Source: DATKCJ01 sp035513275
GTDB taxonomy: Bacteria > Verrucomicrobiota > Verrucomicrobiia > Opitutales > Opitutaceae
Assembly (NCBI GenBank): GCA_035513275.1
Contig: DATKCJ010000087.1
Location: 1-24,877, forward strand
Direction of reading: 5' to 3'
Length of the DNA: 24,877 nt
The first letter of the stretch is position 1. Every line of letters begins with the position of its first letter. Of the stretch, positions 9,005 through 15,895 are shown piece by piece. The position numbers and the translations under genes are program-made. Under the pieces are notes generated by a model. The model searched no databases, was not told the origin of the DNA, and worked only from the letters and a program-made list of their open reading frames with translations.

Positions 9005-9839
9005 TCAACAACGGGCCCCAGCCCGACGCGTGTGTGTCTTCCAGTCCTACAGGACGACGAACGTCGCGGAGTGGATGACGCGGTGCATGGGCACCGTTAC
9101 TTCCTGGGCGCGCGAACAGGGATACGACTACCGTTTTCTTGGCGACGAGTTCTTTGACTGCCTGCCCGGCTGGTATCGCGACGCGTGTCGTGGACACAAA
9201 TGGCCGATGAGCGACCTCGCGCGCATGATCACCGCGCGCACCCTGCTCGAGGGCGGTTATGATCGGGTGATGTGGTTCGACGCCGACCTGGTTATCTTCG
9301 AACCGAAGGCGTTGCGCGTGGACACGGAGCCGGAGTTCACCTTTTGCCGCGAGCCGTGGCTCGGTCGCCGCGAAAACCCGGTGAAGTCGCTGCTTCGCGG
9401 TCGAGGTGGAATCGGCGGGCTGTTTTCCAAGGACAACTGGCGCGGCTACTACACGGTGATGAACGTGAACAACGCGCTCTTCAGCGTGGGCCGCGGATGG
9501 ATGCTCGATCACTACATCGAGTCGATCCTGCACGCCGGCCGCTTCCTCGACGAGCTGCCACCGCAGCACATGGGGCCCGACATGCTCACGGCTTTTCAAA
9601 AGGCGCTCCGCTATCCGCTCATCCACAATGTCGGATCGTTCAGCGATCTGATCATTCGCGAACTCGCCCTGGGCCGCTCGCGCATTCCGCGTGCATACTC
9701 ACTGCTCGCGGGCGAGCCCCTCTGCGGCGCGAATCTCTGCGGCTCCGAGAACATCGGTGCGAAACACTACGCCGACGCGGTCGAGAACCTCATCGCCACG
9801 GGCGGCGACGTGATCAACAAACACCTGCCTTCGCGCTGA
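8997..9839 (+). CDS. GT-A-like nucleotide-sugar transferase family protein, uncharacterised
   Basis: A 280-residue protein that I cannot assign to a named family with certainty. It starts with VCVFQSYRTTNVAEWM and has a WPMSDLARMITARTLLEGGYDR stretch (in parts, about 69-90) followed by VMWFDADLVI. There D95-A-D97 looks like the DxD metal and nucleotide site of GT-A transferases, similar in style to GT34/GT8-like enzymes (an acidic pair preceded by W-F). Later LPPQHMGPDML and NVGSFSD resemble acceptor-side loops of such enzymes. No signal peptide or membrane segment is seen. The start overlaps the methyltransferase stop by 8 bp (ATGAGTGA). The role is inferred as another transferase of the EPS pathway. 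Confidence 0.75.
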   Translation: MSDQQRAPARRVCVFQSYRTTNVAEWMTRCMGTVTSWAREQGYDYRFLGDEFFDCLPGWYRDACRGHKWPMSDLARMITARTLLEGGYDRVMWFDADLVIFEPKALRVDTEPEFTFCREPWLGRRENPVKSLLRGRGGIGGLFSKDNWRGYYTVMNVNNALFSVGRGWMLDHYIESILHAGRFLDELPPQHMGPDMLTAFQKALRYPLIHNVGSFSDLIIRELALGRSRIPRAYSLLAGEPLCGANLCGSENIGAKHYADAVENLIATGGDVINKHLPSR

Positions 9840-9843
9840 TACG

Positions 9844-10851
9844 ATGTTCGCCCGACTCCGCAAAACCTACGACTTCGAGGGTCCTGTGATCATCGGATAC
9901 GCATTCTTCGTGGCCAACGGCGCGTGGCGGTCTATCTACAACTACTTTCGGATGCGCGAGGCCGAGGGCCTGCCGGCGAAGCTGATCGACCGGCGGAACA
10001 TCCGCACATTCCGCCAGTTCCTGGCGGCGTTCTTCTTCGGCCGGCACGTGATTTTCAACAGCCTCGACTGCTTCTGGCACTGGGAAGCGCTCGCGTTCTG
10101 CCTGATGCGACGCGACACGATGGTCTACCTGCACGACACGGAGCACACGCTCGATGGGTTCGCGCGCGAGCATCCGTTCAAATACCGGCTTCTTGGCCGG
10201 ATCCTGCGGCGCAACCGCGTGCTGAGCGTGTCGACTGCGGCGGCCGATCTCTACCGCCGGCGCTTCGGTGCGCAGCGCACGCTCGTCGTTTACGAGAACC
10301 TCGCTGACAGGAAGATCCCCGACTTCGAGCCGGGCGTGAAGCACATCGTGATGACAGGCGTGCTCGACGCGCGCAAAGGCGTGGAACTTTTCTCGAGCGT
10401 GGCCGACCGCGCGAAGGAGCTCGGCCTCCCGTGGCGTTTCCACTGGCTCGGCGGCATTCACTCGAAGGACGCAGGGCGCCACTCCGCGAACGTCACGTGG
10501 TGGGGCTGGGTGGACAACGTGGACGAGTTTCTTGCGAAGGCCGACGTGTTCTTCCTCTCCTCGAAGGACGATCCCTTCCCGCTCTCATGTCTCGAGGCGC
10601 TTCGTGCGCGGCGTCGCTGCGTGGCCTATGCGGCAACCGGCGTCGCCGAGGCGATGCGGGGCGTGGCCGGCTGCGCGGTCTACGAGGCGCACACCGTGGA
10701 ATCCGCCTTCGCGGCGATCAAGCATGTGCTCGGCGAGGCACCCGACGAAGCCGCCTTCGCGCGCGTGCACGACGAGTTCATCAAGGTGGCCGCGTTTTCG
10801 CGGCGAATGGATGCGATACTGGGGACCAGCGCGTCTGAAAGCGGCCAATGA
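9844..10851 (+). CDS. Glycosyltransferase family 4, short variant
   Basis: A 335-residue GT-B transferase, shorter than the usual 370-410, mainly because the N-terminal domain is compact. VYLHDTEHTLDGF (about 94-106) ends the acceptor domain and SVSTAAADLYRRRFG (about 128-142) follows. MTGVLDARKGVELF begins the donor domain. The usual E-x7-E appears as D243-x7-E251 in SSKDDPFPLSCLEAL, an Asp-for-Glu form common in one GT4 subgroup, so activity is still expected. ATG 9844 is four bases after the previous stop, with no clear ribosome site. The stop overlaps the next gene by 4 bp. Specificity is unknown. Confidence 0.88.
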   Translation: MFARLRKTYDFEGPVIIGYAFFVANGAWRSIYNYFRMREAEGLPAKLIDRRNIRTFRQFLAAFFFGRHVIFNSLDCFWHWEALAFCLMRRDTMVYLHDTEHTLDGFAREHPFKYRLLGRILRRNRVLSVSTAAADLYRRRFGAQRTLVVYENLADRKIPDFEPGVKHIVMTGVLDARKGVELFSSVADRAKELGLPWRFHWLGGIHSKDAGRHSANVTWWGWVDNVDEFLAKADVFFLSSKDDPFPLSCLEALRARRRCVAYAATGVAEAMRGVAGCAVYEAHTVESAFAAIKHVLGEAPDEAAFARVHDEFIKVAAFSRRMDAILGTSASESGQ

Positions 10852-11822
10852 TAGCTGCGACATTTCCGGCGACTGCGATCATCCCGACACGCAATCGCAC
10901 GCGGGTCCTTGAAAGGACGCTCGCAAGCCTCGCGGAGCAGTCGCTTCAGCCGGCGCGGGTCGTCCTCGTCGACGCGTCCGACGATTCCTCGACGGAAGAG
11001 TTGTGCCGCGCAATCGTCCGGCGCGAGGGCCGCTGGTCCCTGGCGGCTTTCGAACTCCTCTGGCGCCGCGCCGGGACGCGCGGCGCGGCGGCACAGCGAA
11101 ACCAGGCCATGGCGGACATCTCCGGCGAGGCCGTGCTGTTCATGGATGACGACGTGCTCTTCGAACCGGAATGCATCGCCCGGATGCGAACTGCATTCAA
11201 TGCCGATTGGTCCGTCGGTGCCGTGAGCCCGATGATTACGAACGAAGCGTTTGCGCGGCCGGGTCTCGCTTGGCGGCTTTTGCTCCGCTGGTTGGCTGGC
11301 AGGAAGCTCGATTCCTACGCGGGCCGCTGCGTCGGGCCGGCCGCGATCCAAATGCCGGCCGACGATCCGTCACTGCCGGAGATCGTGCCGATCGATTGGA
11401 TGCCCACGGCTTGTGCGCTCTACCGCCGTGAAGCGCTGCCGACGCCACTCTTCGACCCATTCTTCACGGGCTACTCCTACATGGAAGATGCAGCCCTGAG
11501 CCTGCTCGTCGGGAAGAACTGGAAACTCGTGAATGCCCGCACCGCCCGCCTTTACCACGACTCGCAGCCCGGAGAGCACAAGGCCGACATGGCCGCGCTC
11601 TCCCAAATGGAGATGATCAACCGCCACCACGTGATGACGACAATCCTCGGCCGCGACAAACCGTCGGACATCCGCCGCCTCGCCGTCTACGAGTTTGCCC
11701 GCGTGATCTCGCTCGGCATGAACCGTGCGAGCCGCTGGAAATTCCGCCCCGCGCTGCGAGGCAAGTTCGCTGCGCTGCGCGAAATCCACCGCGGGCGCCG
11801 CATGGAGGCACAGACAAGTTGA
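10848..11822 (+). CDS. Glycosyltransferase family 2 (GT-A fold)
   Basis: A 324-residue GT2 enzyme. ATAIIPTRNRTRVLERTLASL (in parts, from about 8) is the opening strand and helix. VLVDASDDSS (about 39-48) binds nucleotide. GAAAQRNQAM precedes LFMDDDVLFEP, where D100-D101-D102 form the metal site. In the C-terminal half, the acidic YMEDAALSLLV motif probably includes the catalytic base. The last 70 residues are strongly basic with hydrophobic stretches, suggesting peripheral membrane contact. The start overlaps the previous stop (ATGA) and its own stop overlaps the next start (TTGA). It is one of two adjacent GT2 genes before the polymerase. Confidence 0.9.
   Translation: MIAATFPATAIIPTRNRTRVLERTLASLAEQSLQPARVVLVDASDDSSTEELCRAIVRREGRWSLAAFELLWRRAGTRGAAAQRNQAMADISGEAVLFMDDDVLFEPECIARMRTAFNADWSVGAVSPMITNEAFARPGLAWRLLLRWLAGRKLDSYAGRCVGPAAIQMPADDPSLPEIVPIDWMPTACALYRREALPTPLFDPFFTGYSYMEDAALSLLVGKNWKLVNARTARLYHDSQPGEHKADMAALSQMEMINRHHVMTTILGRDKPSDIRRLAVYEFARVISLGMNRASRWKFRPALRGKFAALREIHRGRRMEAQTS
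11804..11808 (+). promoter_or_regulatory. Ribosome binding site favouring the TTG start at 11819
   Basis: GGAGG ends ten bases before TTG 11819 and lies inside the end of the preceding gene. It supports the TTG start over a GTG 12 bases further on. Confidence 0.5.
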
Positions 11823-12664
11823 GCGACTCGGTGACAGTCGGCATCTGCACCAAGGACCGCTGGGACGACCTCGGCTCGACGCTCGTGCATGTGAAGGCAC
11901 GGCTGCCTGAGGTGAGGATCATCGTGATCGACGACGGGTCTTCGGCGCCGATGCCCGGGGGTGTGCAGGCCGCGCTCGCCGGAGTGGAGTTCGTGCGCGA
12001 CGGCATGAACCGCGGCTACATCGAGCGGCGCAACCAGATCGCCTCGCTGGTGAAGACGGAGTTCTACCTGAGTCTCGACGACGACTCCTACATCGTGAAG
12101 GGTTCTCTCGATGAGGCGGTCACATTTGCAAAGTCTATCCCGGATCTGCTCTGTGTTGGATTCCCGGTCGTGAACAGCCGCGGCGACAGCGAGGTGCCCG
12201 CCCTGGACAAGCCGCGTCCTGTGCGGCACTTCATCGGCTGCGCCCACCTGATGCATGTGCACCGCTTCCATGAACTCGGCGGCTACCGTGCCGAGCTCGT
12301 GCACCAGGGCGAGGAGGCCGAGATCGCTGCGCGCGGCTTCGGCGCCGGCATGAGCTGCTGGCAGTTTCCCGGCCTGACCATGGTGCACAACTACTCGTTG
12401 ATCGCGCGCAACTGGGACCGGATGGATTTCTACGGCGCGCGCAACCGCTACTTGTGGAACGACTGGTTTGCCCCGGTGTCTGTGCGAACGTCGCGCCAGA
12501 TGCGGCTGCTGTCGGAGCGGATCGTGCTCGTCGCGCGCACGCGGCGCACCGGCCACATCCGCGGATTGCTCGCGGGAAGGCGCTCGGCGCGGGAACTGCG
12601 CAGGTTCCGCAAGCCTTTCACGGGTGAGACATTCGCACGCTGGAACTCGCTGCCCACTTGGTGA
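11819..12664 (+). CDS. Glycosyltransferase family 2 (GT-A fold)
   Basis: A 281-residue GT2-type transferase. VTVGICTKDRWDDL (5-18), VIDDGSSAP (36-44) and GYIERRNQIA (about 66-75) are the conserved N-terminal elements. LSLDDDSYIVKG contains the D87-D88-D89 metal site. GCAHLMHVHRFHELGGY (about 140-156) and the following HQGEEAEIAAR, with E-E, resemble the acceptor and base region. The start is TTG at 11819, overlapping the upstream stop by 4 bp with GGAGG ten bases before it; GTG 11831 is an alternative. The C-terminal 60 residues are Arg-rich. It immediately precedes the Wzy-like polymerase, consistent with a late step of repeat-unit assembly. Confidence 0.88.
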   Translation: MSDSVTVGICTKDRWDDLGSTLVHVKARLPEVRIIVIDDGSSAPMPGGVQAALAGVEFVRDGMNRGYIERRNQIASLVKTEFYLSLDDDSYIVKGSLDEAVTFAKSIPDLLCVGFPVVNSRGDSEVPALDKPRPVRHFIGCAHLMHVHRFHELGGYRAELVHQGEEAEIAARGFGAGMSCWQFPGLTMVHNYSLIARNWDRMDFYGARNRYLWNDWFAPVSVRTSRQMRLLSERIVLVARTRRTGHIRGLLAGRRSARELRRFRKPFTGETFARWNSLPTW

Positions 12665-12671
12665 CGCTCAA

Positions 12672-13988
12672 ATGACACTCTTCGACATCATCGCCCAGTG
12701 GACCGTCTTCGTACTGGTCGCGATCACGCTGATGCTGCGCCGGCAGGTGACCCTGTTCCACCCGACGACGTTCTACCTTGTTTTCCACGCGATCGTCTTC
12801 TGCCTGCGGCCGACGCTCGTGTGGGCGTTGGATTTCGACACGGTTTTTCTCTACATGCAGTTCCACCCGTCGCACGAGGTGCTGCGCTCGACGCTCATGG
12901 TGTCGTCCCTCGCCCTCGTGGTGTTCTGCGGCACGTTCAGCCTCGTATGCACCTCAACGGTGATCGGTGAAGCCGGCGAGCAACCCACGATCACGCCAGG
13001 CATGCGGAAGGCATTCTGGGCGATGGCGCTTATCGTGGCGCCGCTTGGCTTCTACTCGGTCACCGCGCAAGACATCTCGGGAGTGCACGTGCGTGGCGTC
13101 TACGTGCTCACGGGAGGCAGCTCCGGATACGTCAACGATCTCCAGCAGGTCTTCGTGAGCCTCGTGGTGATGTTCGCCCTCGTGATGCGCTGGCGGTGGT
13201 ATTCGTTCATCCCTCTTCTGTTTTTCATCTACTACCGCGCCGGTGAGGGGCATGCGCGCTGGATGATGATCTACCCCGTGTTCTTCCTCGTGCTCACCTA
13301 TCTGTGGGAAAGGCGAAAGAAGATTCCGCCGCTGCGGATTCTGCTGCCGATGCCACTCCTCCTTTTCCTCTTCACCAATCTGACCCACGACCGCTGGTTC
13401 GTGCACCGTTGGATCCAGGGCGACGAGTTCGTCGCCCCGCTCATGGACAACGAATACATGAGCTTCAAGGACCGCTGGGACACGATGGACTTCGCAAACT
13501 TCGACTTCCTCGCCTTCGTCATCGACACGGTCCCGGAGAAGACGCGCGGCTACAACTATGGCGCGCAGCACCTCCAGATCTTCACCGAGCCGATCCCGCG
13601 CGCCCTGTGGCGGGGCAAACCGATCGGCGCGCCGGTAACCCTCGTGGACTGGAACAGGTTCGGGAACACTCTGGGAATCACGACGTCTGTAGTGGGCGAT
13701 GGCTGGATTTCCTACGGATGGCTCGGGGTGATGGTTAACATGCTGCTCTACGGCACGGGACTCGCGCTTTTATACAACTGGTTCGTCCTCCACCAGACGC
13801 ACGTCTACCGCGGCCTTATCGCGCTGCTCATTTTCTCGATCCTTGTGCAGGTGTTCCGCGACGGAAGCTTCGTGACGATTGCAAAGTTTCTGCTCTTCAC
13901 GATGTTTCCGATTCTCTTGTGGTGGGTATTCCACAAGGTGCTGTTCCCCGACGAGATCGAAGAGGTCGACGAAGTGAAAACGCTATGA
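12672..13988 (+). CDS. Wzy-type oligosaccharide repeat-unit polymerase (membrane protein)
   Basis: A 438-residue polytopic membrane protein with about ten hydrophobic segments, for example near residues 8-23, 33-50, 75-95, 115-130, 158-172, 200-212, 222-236, 350-370 and 380-420. A large extracytoplasmic loop (about 238-345) carries GYNYGAQHLQIF and EPIPRALWRGKPIG, then GDGWISYGWLG. This layout and the P-R-x-L-W-x-G-K-P motif fit O-antigen/EPS polymerases, which join lipid-linked repeat units at the periplasmic face. ATG 12672 was chosen at the start of the first membrane helix, seven bases after the upstream stop; longer in-frame starts would overlap the GT2 gene. It closes the first block of transferases. 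A second polymerase/ligase-like protein is encoded at 22231. Confidence 0.85.
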   Translation: MTLFDIIAQWTVFVLVAITLMLRRQVTLFHPTTFYLVFHAIVFCLRPTLVWALDFDTVFLYMQFHPSHEVLRSTLMVSSLALVVFCGTFSLVCTSTVIGEAGEQPTITPGMRKAFWAMALIVAPLGFYSVTAQDISGVHVRGVYVLTGGSSGYVNDLQQVFVSLVVMFALVMRWRWYSFIPLLFFIYYRAGEGHARWMMIYPVFFLVLTYLWERRKKIPPLRILLPMPLLLFLFTNLTHDRWFVHRWIQGDEFVAPLMDNEYMSFKDRWDTMDFANFDFLAFVIDTVPEKTRGYNYGAQHLQIFTEPIPRALWRGKPIGAPVTLVDWNRFGNTLGITTSVVGDGWISYGWLGVMVNMLLYGTGLALLYNWFVLHQTHVYRGLIALLIFSILVQVFRDGSFVTIAKFLLFTMFPILLWWVFHKVLFPDEIEEVDEVKTL

Positions 13989-14091
13989 AAGTCCCACACA
14001 AACCCGAAACCCGTTTGCGCGGTGCGGCCATCGGCCCAACTCTGTTTTCGCATCGCGCATTGGCGCAAGCTACGCATATTCAAATCCAGCC
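13989..14091 (+). other. 103-bp intergenic gap before the export genes
   Basis: This is the longest gap inside the transferase/export run. It is a possible place for an internal promoter for the export module, but I see no convincing -35/-10 pair at normal spacing, no terminator hairpin and no clear Shine-Dalgarno sequence before ATG 14092. Confidence 0.4.
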
Positions 14092-15243
14092 ATGAAACAC
14101 TCAGCCCTCCCAAGAGCCGGGCTCTGCCTGCTCGCCGCGGTTTGCTTCGCCGCACCCTATGCGTCTGCCTTGCTCGAACTCGACCGTGGTGTCCTGATTC
14201 TGAACACGGACTACGGGGTTAGCTACGATTCAAACATCCTCGGCCAGATAGACAACGAGAGCGACACGCTCATCACGTTCTCCCCGATGCTCGAGTATCG
14301 GCGCGAAGGTGGCCGCGGGATGATGAGCTTCAACATCGGAGGCAGTCTCGTGCACTACCTCAAGAACGATGAACGGGATCATGAAGACTACCGCGTCTCC
14401 GGAGTCATCACCGTGCCCGTTACGCCCGATTCGCCATTTTCCGGCTCCGTGAATGCCTCCTACGGTCGCGCGACGACCGTGAACGAGACTGTCGCCGACC
14501 TTGTGACGACGACTGCCCTCACCCTTGGCGCCAATGGCGGATACGCATTCAGCGAGCGGCTCAGCGGCAACGCCGGCGTGACCTGGGGGAATGTTGAGAA
14601 CGAGAACTTCGGCGACAACGAGACGCTCGGCCTCTCGCTCGGCGTGAGCCTGCAGGAGTTTCTTCTCCGCCGCCTCCCGCTCACTCTCACCTACTCCTAC
14701 ATGACCAGCGAGTCCACTAACGATCCGACAGCGATGAGCGCGCTCGATACAACGAGCCATGCGTTCAACGTCGGCACGTCCGGCCAGCTTACCCCCAAGA
14801 TCTCGGGCAACGTCTCGATTGGCATGCGCTCCACCGAGGACGGTGGCTCGACGCCAGGAGCAAGCGATGACACCGGCCTCACGGCCTCCTCCTCGCTCAC
14901 CTGGGCCTATGACGAGTTGACGACCGTTTCGCTCATGCTGAGCAAATCACTCTCCGTGACCGCGGATAACCAGAGCACCGACGCGACCTCCGTGAGGCTG
15001 AACTTGAACCGGAAGCTCTCCGAGCAACTCTCTGCGAGCGCCGGTGTCTCGCACACGTGGAACAGCTACCGCGCAGTGGCCCGCGACGACAAACTTCTGA
15101 GCTTCAACGCGGGGCTGTCCTACATGATCCGACGGAACTGGACCGCAGGCCTGAACTACACATACACCGACAACAGCTCCGACAACGCCATGAGCAACTT
15201 CAGCCGCCACGTCATTGGCGCCACTGTAAGCGCTCGGTTCTAA
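14092..15243 (+). CDS. Outer-membrane beta-barrel protein of the EPS export module
   Basis: A 383-residue protein with a Sec signal peptide: basic start, hydrophobic core about 10-21, and A-S-A cleavage site ending at residue 26. The mature part consists of repeated amphipathic strands rich in Ser, Thr, Gly and aromatic residues, such as LTYSYMTSESTND and SFNAGLSYMIRRNWTAGLNY (the latter 20 residues near 340-359). It ends in VSARF, and the terminal Phe is the usual signal for outer-membrane barrel assembly. The length suits a barrel of roughly 16-18 strands. It lies just upstream of a short Wza-like protein and a BY-kinase, so a role as the outer-membrane pore for the polymer is inferred. Similar barrels (EpsL-like) occur in PEP-CTERM-associated EPS loci. 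Confidence 0.85.
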   Translation: MKHSALPRAGLCLLAAVCFAAPYASALLELDRGVLILNTDYGVSYDSNILGQIDNESDTLITFSPMLEYRREGGRGMMSFNIGGSLVHYLKNDERDHEDYRVSGVITVPVTPDSPFSGSVNASYGRATTVNETVADLVTTTALTLGANGGYAFSERLSGNAGVTWGNVENENFGDNETLGLSLGVSLQEFLLRRLPLTLTYSYMTSESTNDPTAMSALDTTSHAFNVGTSGQLTPKISGNVSIGMRSTEDGGSTPGASDDTGLTASSSLTWAYDELTTVSLMLSKSLSVTADNQSTDATSVRLNLNRKLSEQLSASAGVSHTWNSYRAVARDDKLLSFNAGLSYMIRRNWTAGLNYTYTDNSSDNAMSNFSRHVIGATVSARF

Positions 15244-15251
15244 TTTTTCTG

Positions 15252-15872
15252 ATGCGCTCCACCCTTCCGATTCTCACCAGCCTCCTAGCCGCCTGCCTGC
15301 CGCTGTTTTCGCCGGCGCAATCTTCAAAGCGCTCGGAGGGGGGCACGAGCCCGGGCTACCGCATCATGATCCGGGATCAGGTGTCTCTCAACGTCTTCGA
15401 CGAACCCGACCTCTCGACCGCCCAGCGCGTCGATGGCAAGGGCCAGTTGCGCATCCCCCTTCTTGGCAATGTGAAGCTCTCCGGGATGACGATTCGCGAC
15501 GCCGAGGAGATGCTCGAGAAGCGATTCATCGAGGGCGAGTTCCTGAAGGATCCGATGGTGACGGTCAGAATAGAAGAATACGCCACGCGCGAAGTGTCCG
15601 TGCTCGGCGCGGTTCGCTCACCAGGCGTGATCCCGTTCCCTTTTGAGGTGAACTCGATGGACATCGTCGATGTGATCTCGAAGACCGGCGGACTCGCCGG
15701 CATCGCCAAGGGCGAATCCGTGCGCGTGACCCGCTTGAGCGACACCGGCACCGAGACGAACTTCACCGTGAACGTCGAGTCGCTCATCACCGGCCGTGGC
15801 CGCAGGTCCGACGCGGAACGTTTCCTTATCTTCCCAGGCGACGTGATCTACGTGCCTGATCGTCTGTTCTGA
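15252..15872 (+). CDS. Short polysaccharide export protein (Wza-like OPX: Poly_export + one SLBB)
   Basis: A 206-residue OPX protein. Residues 34-112 form the polysaccharide-export domain (YRIMIRDQVSLNVFDEPDLS, then a GKGQLRIPLLGNVKLSGMT stretch and A-E-E-M-L-E helix). Residues 113-200 form one SLBB domain (EVSVLGAVRSPGVIPFPF; ISKTGGLAGIAKGE), ending at VPDRLF. E. coli Wza is nearly twice as long, with further ring domains and a C-terminal amphipathic helix that crosses the outer membrane; all of that is absent here. The N-terminus has a possible lipobox LAAC with C15, but a signal-peptidase I site after A22 is also possible. It sits eight bases after the beta-barrel gene and 23 bases before the BY-kinase. 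It is predicted to form a periplasmic ring linking the two. Confidence 0.92.
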   Translation: MRSTLPILTSLLAACLPLFSPAQSSKRSEGGTSPGYRIMIRDQVSLNVFDEPDLSTAQRVDGKGQLRIPLLGNVKLSGMTIRDAEEMLEKRFIEGEFLKDPMVTVRIEEYATREVSVLGAVRSPGVIPFPFEVNSMDIVDVISKTGGLAGIAKGESVRVTRLSDTGTETNFTVNVESLITGRGRRSDAERFLIFPGDVIYVPDRLF

Positions 15873-15895
15873 CGCCAATCCGCCGAACCGCCACC

